Of a DNA stretch of 11,171 nt, positions 7,011 to 11,171 are shown piece by piece (position 1 is the first letter of the stretch; each line of letters opens with the position of its first letter). Below the pieces are notes generated by a model that saw only the letters and a program-made list of their open reading frames with translations, did not search any database and had not been told where the DNA came from. The DNA comes from Treponema sp. (lineage in GTDB: Bacteria; Spirochaetota; Spirochaetia; Treponematales; Treponemataceae). The stretch is from the NCBI GenBank assembly GCA_022510885.1, contig JAFLSP010000046.1, positions 1 through 11,171 on the forward strand, read 5' to 3'. A program made the position numbers and the translations under genes.

Positions 7011-7871
7011 ATGCAGCATCCCGACTACAATTCGCCCGCGCAGATAAAACGCTTCCTCGAACAGAACGGACTTGCCATGCAGAAGAAATTCGGGCAGAAC
7101 TTTCTGGTAAACGGTCAGGCGCGCGCGGCGATTGCGGACGCGCTCTCCGTAACGGCGGGCATGGGCGTGTGGGAAGTCGGACCGGGGCTGGGCGCGATGA
7201 CGGACGAACTGCTGCGGCGCGGCGCGCACCTGACCGCGTTTGAAATCGATTACGGATTCTCCCGGCTGCTCAAGGACTTTTTTGCGGACGAGGCGGCGCG
7301 GGGGCGGTTTTCGCTCGTGGAAGGCGACGTGCTCAAGACCTGGAAAACGCGCGCCGACACGCACGGCATCCCCGACCGCTTTTTCGGTAATCTGCCGTAC
7401 AACATCGCCGCCGCCATAATCGGCGACACGATTGGCGCGCTCGTGCGCTTTGATATATGCGTCGTCACGGTGCAGAAAGAAGTAGGGCAGCGTATGGTCG
7501 CCAAGCCCGGCACGGACGATTACAGCTCGTTCAGCGTCCTCTGCCAGTGGGCATACGACGTGCGTACCGTGCTCGACCTCGCGGGCGGAAACTTCTGGCC
7601 GAAGCCGAACGTGGCAAGCCGCGCCGTCCTGCTGACAAAAAAAGCCGACTTTCCCCGCTGCAAAAATCCGCAGAATTTTATGCGCCTTCTGCGCGCCTTG
7701 TTCGCCGCGCGCAGAAAGACCGTGCGCAACAACCTGCTGCCGTTTGCGGGCGGCGCGCGAACCGACGAGGCGCTGCGCCTTGCGAACGTTGCACCGACCG
7801 AGCGCGCGGAGACGCTCAGCGTGGAACGGCTGCTCACGCTGAGCGATGCTCTTGAGCGGCTCGCTCCGTGA
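7011..7871 (+). CDS. rsmA: 16S rRNA dimethyladenosine transferase RsmA (KsgA)
   Basis: RsmA transfers four methyl groups from S-adenosylmethionine to two adjacent adenosines in the last hairpin of 16S rRNA during late small-subunit assembly. The 286-residue length is normal. Visible motifs are KKFGQNFL at 25-32, the SAM-binding GPGLG at 57-61, the acidic strand end FEID at 77-80, GDVL at 105-108, the catalytic NLPYNIA at 127-133 (motif IV), FWPKPNVAS at 195-203, and the C-terminal ALFAARRKTVRNNL helix. The N-terminal extension with YNSP before KKFGQNFL resembles spirochaete homologues as I recall them and supports the ATG at 7011. The gene has its own promoter and almost no leader. It heads the translation-related cluster; a second promoter lies between it and yggS. 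Loss of this family is known to cause kasugamycin resistance in other bacteria. Confidence 0.96.
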   Translation: MQHPDYNSPAQIKRFLEQNGLAMQKKFGQNFLVNGQARAAIADALSVTAGMGVWEVGPGLGAMTDELLRRGAHLTAFEIDYGFSRLLKDFFADEAARGRFSLVEGDVLKTWKTRADTHGIPDRFFGNLPYNIAAAIIGDTIGALVRFDICVVTVQKEVGQRMVAKPGTDDYSSFSVLCQWAYDVRTVLDLAGGNFWPKPNVASRAVLLTKKADFPRCKNPQNFMRLLRALFAARRKTVRNNLLPFAGGARTDEALRLANVAPTERAETLSVERLLTLSDALERLAP

Positions 7872-7894
7872 CGCAGGCCCCGGGCAGCGGCATA

Positions 7895-7923
7895 TTCCCC
7901 AATCGGCGCAAAAGCGGTATACT
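7895..7923 (+). promoter_or_regulatory. Possible promoter of yggS
   Basis: TATACT at 7918-7923 is a near-consensus -10 in the 58-bp gap after rsmA. The hexamer 17 bp upstream, TTCCCC at 7895-7900, is a poor -35 match, and the extended TG is absent (GCGG precedes). Transcription would start at about 7930, which is the A of the yggS ATG. The transcript would therefore be leaderless. Read-through from rsmA is also possible. Confidence 0.45.
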
Positions 7924-7929
7924 GAAACC

Positions 7930-8631
7930 ATGTCCATTGCACAGAACCTTGCCAGCGTACTTGACGACATCCGCCGTGCGGAAGCCGATGCAAAACGCGA
8001 GCCGAACAGCGTGCGCCTCGTCGCCGTGAGCAAATTCCATTCGGCCGACGCGGTGGCGGAGGCGGTTGCGGCAGGGCAGGTGCTGTTCGGCGAGAACCGC
8101 GTGCAGGAAGCGACGGCAAAATTCGGCGACCTTGCCGCGCGCGCGCTGCCGTTTGAGCTGCACATCATCGGCACGCTTCAGCGCAACAAGGTGCGTGACG
8201 CGGTGCGCATTGCCCGGTGCATTCAGAGCGTTGACCGTCTCGAAGTGCTTCAGGAAATCGAAAGACAGTGCGCAAAAATCGGAAAGACTATCGACGTGCT
8301 GTTCGAGGTGCGCACGGGCGAGGAGACCAAGGCAGGATTCACCGATTATGCCGCACTTGACCACGTTGCCGCGCTCTGCGCGCAGGGACAGTTTCCGCAC
8401 GTCACGCCCCGAGGCTTGATGACGATGGCGCCGAACACGGACGACCACGACCGCATCCGCGCCGCATTCAGGGAGACGAGGGGGGTGCGTGATGCACTTG
8501 CGGAAAAGTATACGTCATTACACCTTGCTGAGCTTTCCATGGGCATGAGCGGCGACTTCCGCATCGCAATCAGCGAGGGCGCGACGATGGTCAGAATCGG
8601 CACGGCGATTTTTGGGGCGAGGCAGGCATGA
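7930..8631 (+). CDS. yggS: PLP homeostasis protein, YggS/PLPBP family
   Basis: The 233-residue cytoplasmic protein belongs to the YggS/PROSC family. It binds pyridoxal 5'-phosphate in a single TIM-barrel domain without known enzymatic activity and buffers the cofactor and amino-acid pools. Evidence: LVAVSKFH at 30-37 with the PLP-linking lysine K35, FGENRVQE at 53-60, HIIGTLQRNK at 78-87, and the C-terminal LSMGMSGDFRIAISEGATMVRIGTAIFG stretch (from 202) that holds the phosphate. The length is typical. The ATG at 7930 is chosen because the family fold begins there and because the longer reading would run back into the rsmA end. No ribosome site precedes it, and the candidate promoter places the transcription start on this ATG. 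Its stop forms ATGA with the next gene. Confidence 0.94.
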   Translation: MSIAQNLASVLDDIRRAEADAKREPNSVRLVAVSKFHSADAVAEAVAAGQVLFGENRVQEATAKFGDLAARALPFELHIIGTLQRNKVRDAVRIARCIQSVDRLEVLQEIERQCAKIGKTIDVLFEVRTGEETKAGFTDYAALDHVAALCAQGQFPHVTPRGLMTMAPNTDDHDRIRAAFRETRGVRDALAEKYTSLHLAELSMGMSGDFRIAISEGATMVRIGTAIFGARQA

Positions 8632-9101
8632 GGAAGCCCCTTTTGGTGTTGCTGACGCTTGTATTGCTCACCGTTTCCGTGCATGCGGAGGACACGACGT
8701 ATGCCGACATCCCGTTCCCGCAGTGGTCAAAAGACCTGCGCCGCACGGAAATCATCACCTTCGGCTCGCTGCCGTTCGTCACGCTGTGGACGACGGTGGG
8801 CTATTCGCTTGCGACAAAAGGCACGGTTCGCAGTCCGTTTGACAAGAGTTCGTCGGGCTTTACCACCGGCGACCAGGCGCGCATCATCGGCATTGCGGCG
8901 GCAACGAGCCTCGGGCTGGGGCTGTTCGACCTCGCGTTCACGCTCATCCGGAGAAAAATCAAGGCAAAGAAGGCCTGGGACGAGATTGGCGACAACGTGC
9001 AAATCATTCCGTTCAGCCGTGAGCTGAAAGAACGACAGGACGGCGTTCCGCAGTCACCCCCGGCATACCTGCAAGGCGGGCTGGAAAGTGCCCTTTTTTA
9101 G
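8628..9101 (+). CDS. Small exported or membrane protein of unknown function
   Basis: I do not recognise this 157-residue protein. It starts with a clear signal peptide (MRKPLLVLLTLVLLTVSVHA, cleavage probably after residue 20). Two hydrophobic stretches follow, around FGSLPFVTLWTTVGYSLA (about 46-63) and IIGIAAATSLGLGLFDLAFTLI (about 86-107), then a basic RRKIKAKKAW segment and a hydrophilic tail ending in a PQSPPAYLQGG stretch. The mature part would span the inner membrane twice. The start overlaps the yggS stop as ATGA, and its end overlaps the rluD start by 14 nt, so it is locked inside the yggS-rluD operon. That tight position between housekeeping genes suggests it is a genuine, conserved gene of the lineage and not a chance frame. 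No catalytic motif is apparent. Confidence 0.8.
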   Translation: MRKPLLVLLTLVLLTVSVHAEDTTYADIPFPQWSKDLRRTEIITFGSLPFVTLWTTVGYSLATKGTVRSPFDKSSSGFTTGDQARIIGIAAATSLGLGLFDLAFTLIRRKIKAKKAWDEIGDNVQIIPFSRELKERQDGVPQSPPAYLQGGLESALF

Positions 9102-10077
9102 CGCGACCGTTCCCGCAGATTTTCCGGTTGCCATGCGGCTGGACAAGTACATCGCCTCGCTTCCGAACGGCATGACCCGTTCCCAGCTCAAGGCGGGCGT
9201 GTCGGAAATCCTGCTGAACGGCGCGCGCGCAAAGCTCTCCGCAAAAGTCGCTGCGGGCGACCGCATCGACATCGAATGGGAGGACAACGTTCCTGACGAC
9301 ATCGCGCCCGAAGCCATTCCGCTCGACATCATCTATGAGGACGAGAACGTGACGGTGGTGAACAAGGCGCAGGGCATGGTGACGCATCCCGCCTGCGGCA
9401 ACTGGACGGGCACGCTCGTCAACGCGCTCCTGTACCACTGGGGGCGGGAGGCAATCCCCCAGGCGAGCGGCATTTCTGTCTCGCAGATGCTCGCGCAGCG
9501 CAGGCCCGGCATCGTGCACCGGCTGGACAAGGACACGTCGGGCATCATTATCACGGCGAAGAACCGCGACGCGGAGGCATGGCTTCAGGCGCAGTTCAAG
9601 GAGCGGCGGCTCGGAAAGACCTACATCGCCATCGTGACGGGAACGCCGCCGCACGCGCGCGGCGAAATCCGCACGCAGATTATCCGCGACCCCAAGGACC
9701 GACGGCGATTCAAGGCGGTGTCGGACACTGAGGGGGGCAAGACCGCGCTCACGGATTATCGGCTGGTCGCCACCTACGGGCCGTACTCGCTCCTCGCGCT
9801 CACGCTCAAGACGGGGCGCACTCACCAAATCCGCGTGCACCTGAAGCATCTCGGCTGTCCGATTCTGGGCGACCCGCTGTACGGACGCAAGACGGCGGGT
9901 ACGCCCTTTGCGGGCGCATCGCTCATGCTGCACGCCTACCGCCTGACCGTCCGTCTGCCGGGCGACCATGCCTATACCACGTTCAAGACGAAAACGCCCG
10001 TCCGGTTCCGCAAAGTCATGCGCGTGCTTCACCGAACATACCCCAAGGCGCTGCCGCATCGGGGCGAAGAACGATGA
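9088..10077 (+). CDS. rluD: RluD-type 23S rRNA pseudouridine synthase
   Basis: The 329-residue enzyme converts uridines to pseudouridine in ribosomal RNA. An S4 RNA-binding domain comes first (about 15-62, RLDKYIASL..GMTRSQLKAGV...LNG), then the RluA-family catalytic domain with YEDENVTVVNKAQGMVTHP at 83-101, the active-site HRLDKDTSG at 144-152 with catalytic D147, and TGRTHQIRVHLKHLG with GDPLYG further on. Length and domain order match RluD, which modifies helix 69 of 23S rRNA in Escherichia coli; the exact target here is inferred. The GTG at 9088 is preferred to the ATG at 9133 because the family keeps a short VP..F...RLDKY lead into the S4 domain, which the later start would remove. It overlaps the previous gene by 14 nt and the next as ATGA. 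Confidence 0.93.
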   Translation: MPFFSATVPADFPVAMRLDKYIASLPNGMTRSQLKAGVSEILLNGARAKLSAKVAAGDRIDIEWEDNVPDDIAPEAIPLDIIYEDENVTVVNKAQGMVTHPACGNWTGTLVNALLYHWGREAIPQASGISVSQMLAQRRPGIVHRLDKDTSGIIITAKNRDAEAWLQAQFKERRLGKTYIAIVTGTPPHARGEIRTQIIRDPKDRRRFKAVSDTEGGKTALTDYRLVATYGPYSLLALTLKTGRTHQIRVHLKHLGCPILGDPLYGRKTAGTPFAGASLMLHAYRLTVRLPGDHAYTTFKTKTPVRFRKVMRVLHRTYPKALPHRGEER

Positions 10078-10805
10078 GCCGCACAATCCGCATCATCCAC
10101 GGGCCGACGGAAGCAGAGCCGTTTGTGGTTGTGGACAAGCCTGCCGGGTTGCCGAGCGCACCGTTGCGCGACGGCGACGACAGCGCGCTCACGCAGGCGG
10201 TCGCGTTGTTTCCTGACATCGCGGATGTTGCGGGAAGGAAACCGGTGGAAAAAGGTCTGCTCCATCGCATCGACACGGCGACGCGCGGACTGCTGCTCAT
10301 CGCCGCCACGGACGAAGCCTGCGCATTCCTCGCAGGCGCGCAGGAACGCGGGCAGTTTCAGAAATGGTACCGCGCGACCGTGGACCATGTTCCTGACGCG
10401 GCGGAACGGCTGGGAGGGTTTCCCGCGCCGCCGTTCACCGGGTCGTCACGTTTTGGGCAAGATACGATTGTCATACAGAGCCGCTTCCGCGCCTACGGGA
10501 AAAATGGACGCGCCGTGCGTCCCGTAAGCGAGCAGTCGGGCAGGGCGGCGTGCAAAAAAAGCGGCAACACCCTCTACCGGACGGAAGTGACCGTGCGGGA
10601 CGGAGCGAGCGTCATCTGCACCATTCGCGCGGGCTACCGCCATCAGGTGCGCTGCCACCTTGCGTGGCTGGGACTTCCCGTGCGGAACGACCCGCTTTAC
10701 AATCCGTCTGCTCACGAAACGGCAGGGGAACTCGCGTTCACCGCGTATAAAATCGCGTTTCCGCACCCAAAGGCATCGGGTATCGTGCAGTATACCGTGG
10801 AATGA
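10074..10805 (+). CDS. Second RluA-family pseudouridine synthase, no S4 domain
   Basis: The 243-residue protein belongs to the RluA family, shown by VVVDKPAGLPSAP at 18-30, the active site GLLHRIDTATRGLLLIA at 61-77 with catalytic D67, and the late GYRHQVRCHLAWLGLPVRNDPLY stretch equivalent to the TGRTHQIR...GDPLY region. It lacks an S4 domain and is shorter than RluD, so it probably recognises a different, structure-defined site in rRNA or tRNA. The middle (about 110-160) is more divergent and includes a lysine/arginine-rich portion. A run of seven A at 10554-10560 lies in it. The ATG at 10074 overlaps the rluD stop, so the pair is coupled. No plus-strand terminator is seen after its TGA. 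The specific RNA target cannot be read from the sequence. Confidence 0.9.
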   Translation: MSRTIRIIHGPTEAEPFVVVDKPAGLPSAPLRDGDDSALTQAVALFPDIADVAGRKPVEKGLLHRIDTATRGLLLIAATDEACAFLAGAQERGQFQKWYRATVDHVPDAAERLGGFPAPPFTGSSRFGQDTIVIQSRFRAYGKNGRAVRPVSEQSGRAACKKSGNTLYRTEVTVRDGASVICTIRAGYRHQVRCHLAWLGLPVRNDPLYNPSAHETAGELAFTAYKIAFPHPKASGIVQYTVE

Positions 10806-10814
10806 CGTAAAGAC

Positions 10815-10836
10815 AAAAACGCCAACACTTGTTGCG
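10815..10836 (-). terminator. Probable terminator of the tRNA operon
   Basis: On the minus strand the end of tRNA-Val runs into CGCAACAAGTGTTGGCG followed by TTTTT (10819-10815). CGCAAC can pair with GTTGGCG (one bulged G) around an AAGT loop, a small hairpin that borrows the last tRNA bases. Alternatively the GTGTTGGCG arm pairs with a matching arm upstream of tRNA-Val. Either stem followed by T5 would suit intrinsic termination. No U-run exists for the plus-strand direction. Confidence 0.5.
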
Positions 10837-10920
10837 GAATAGTAGATTCGAACTACTGACCCCCACGATGTCAACGTGATGCTCTAACCAGCTGAGCTAA
10901 CCCCGCAAAAAGTATTGGCG
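10820..10920 (-). repeat. 11-bp inverted repeat enclosing tRNA-Val
   Basis: On the minus strand CGCCAATACTT (10920-10910) precedes tRNA-Val and AAGTGTTGGCG (10830-10820) follows it. The arms pair over all 11 positions with a single T-G wobble, and the downstream arm is followed by T5. The 79 bases between the arms contain the complete tRNA gene, so the transcript could place tRNA-Val on top of a long stem, like the processing stems around rRNAs. Confidence 0.75.
10833..10906 (-). tRNA. tRNA-Val (anticodon GAC)
   Basis: The 74-nt cloverleaf read on the minus strand has acceptor GCGGGGT pairing with ATTCCGC (two G-T pairs) and D-arm AGCTCAGCTGGTTAGAGC. Its anticodon arm is TCACG-TTGACAT-CGTGG, with anticodon GAC reading GUC and, by wobble, GUU. 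The T-arm contains GTTCGAATC and the discriminator is A. The 3' CCA is not encoded (ACAA follows), so it must be added by the CCA-adding enzyme. It is the second gene of a two-tRNA transcript, 19 bases after tRNA-Leu, and lies inside an 11-bp inverted repeat. Confidence 0.95.
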
Positions 10921-10925
10921 CTGTA

Positions 10926-11009
10926 TGCCCGGAACAAGACTTGAACTTGCACACCCGTAAAGGCTCTAGTACCTGAAACTAGCGTGTCTACCAATTCCAC
11001 CATCCGGGC
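10926..11009 (-). tRNA. tRNA-Leu (anticodon CAG)
   Basis: The 84-nt class II tRNA on the minus strand has acceptor GCCCGGA pairing perfectly with TCCGGGC and discriminator A. Its anticodon arm is CTAGT-TTCAGGT-ACTAG with anticodon CAG (reads CUG), followed by a long variable region typical of leucine tRNAs and a T-arm GCAAG-TTCAAGT-CTTGT. The 3' CCA is not encoded (TACAG follows). It is the first gene of the operon; its 5' end lies only about four bases after the predicted transcription start. Confidence 0.95.
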
Positions 11010-11019
11010 AAGTGGAAAC

Positions 11020-11048
11020 ATGATAGCAGAAACGCGCCGATATGTCAA
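11020..11048 (-). promoter_or_regulatory. Promoter of the tRNA-Leu/tRNA-Val operon
   Basis: On the minus strand a perfect -35 TTGACA (11048-11043) is separated by exactly 17 bp from TATCAT (11025-11020), which is preceded by TGC to form an extended -10. It is the strongest promoter in the window, as expected for stable RNA genes. Transcription should begin near 11013, a few bases before the mature 5' end of tRNA-Leu. Confidence 0.75.
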
Positions 11049-11096
11049 CAGCCCGCGCGGACAAAAATGCCGGAAATCTCCGCCTCCCGCCCACCC

Positions 11097-11125
11097 CTGA
11101 AATTTCCCGCGATTTATGCTATACT
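11097..11125 (+). promoter_or_regulatory. Promoter directed out of the window (plus strand)
   Basis: CTGAAA at 11097-11102 is followed after 17 bp by TATACT at 11120-11125, with TGC directly before it as an extended -10. It is divergent from the tRNA promoter, with about 48 bp between the two -35 boxes. Transcription would begin near 11132 and drive a gene mostly outside the window, perhaps starting at the ATG at 11149. Confidence 0.6.
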
Positions 11126-11148
11126 TTCCGTGCGCGCGCGGATTTTAC

Positions 11149-11171
11149 ATGAATTTTACACAACCGCGCCA
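11149..11171 (+). CDS. Possible start of the next gene (partial)
   Basis: An ATG at 11149, about 17 nt after the predicted start of transcription from the outward promoter, opens a frame reading MNFTQPR that continues past the window edge. Only seven codons are visible and the upstream bases offer no good ribosome site (CGGAT only). The true start may lie further downstream outside the window. No function can be suggested. Confidence 0.3.

Noticed and set aside
9013..10086. Minus-strand open frame (357 codons) opposite rluD
   Set aside because: The plus strand carries a complete RluD with all motifs. The opposite frame has no recognisable domains and Arg/His-rich composition.
10806..10832. 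Intrinsic terminator for the plus-strand pseudouridine synthase operon
   Set aside because: The short CAAC-ACTT-GTTG hairpin has no following T-run on the plus strand; the U-run exists only in the tRNA direction.
1..11171. Search for mobile elements, CRISPR arrays, toxin-antitoxin or antiphage systems
   Set aside because: No integrase, transposase, repeat-spacer pattern or paired small toxin/antitoxin genes were seen. The CPBP protease family was once called Abi, but nothing else here suggests phage defence.

Overview
The window is GC-rich, gene-dense bacterial DNA with very little intergenic space. It looks like a spirochaete chromosome, most likely in or near the Treponema group. I base this on the gene set (a GldA / fused GldF-GldG / DUF4340 ABC system, a single-domain-style ComEC, small exported proteins) and on the RsmA N-terminus, which starts with a YNSP...FL...KKFGQNFL layout that I recall from Treponema homologues. 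This lineage call comes from memory and was not searched; the GC content is high for that group. Nothing here looks like a prophage, transposon, CRISPR array or antiphage island.

Layout. (1) 14-3875, plus strand: a promoter and three translationally coupled genes (ATGA overlaps) for an ABC-2-type exporter of the gliding-motility GldA/F/G class, with permease and GldG halves fused, followed by a membrane-anchored DUF4340 protein. (2) 3876-4511, minus strand: a CPBP-family intramembrane protease whose stop codon abuts the DUF4340 stop with no base between. (3) 4512-4571: a short divergent promoter region. (4) 4572-6964, plus strand: an exported alpha-helical/HEAT-like protein coupled to a ComEC/Rec2 channel protein lacking the metallo-beta-lactamase domain. 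(5) 7011-10805, plus strand: rsmA, then yggS, a small exported two-helix protein of unknown function, an RluD-type and a second RluA-family pseudouridine synthase, the last four overlapping each other. (6) 10815-11048, minus strand: a tRNA-Leu(CAG)-tRNA-Val(GAC) operon with its own strong promoter and a terminator-like element. (7) 11097-11171, plus strand: a promoter facing out of the window and possibly the first codons of the next gene.

Functionally, region 5 is mainly translation and housekeeping: rRNA dimethylation (RsmA), two pseudouridine synthases and PLP homeostasis (YggS), next to two tRNA genes. Regions 1-4 concern the cell envelope: an exporter of unknown substrate, a membrane protease, an exported helical protein and a DNA-channel-type membrane protein. 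Most candidate promoters are extended -10 types (TGnTATnnT-like) with about 17-bp spacers, and three of them predict almost leaderless mRNAs. The most unusual structural signal is an 11-bp inverted repeat that closes around the whole tRNA-Val gene and ends in T5. I did not find a convincing new multi-gene system. The closest candidate is the fused GldF-GldG exporter with its DUF4340 partner.
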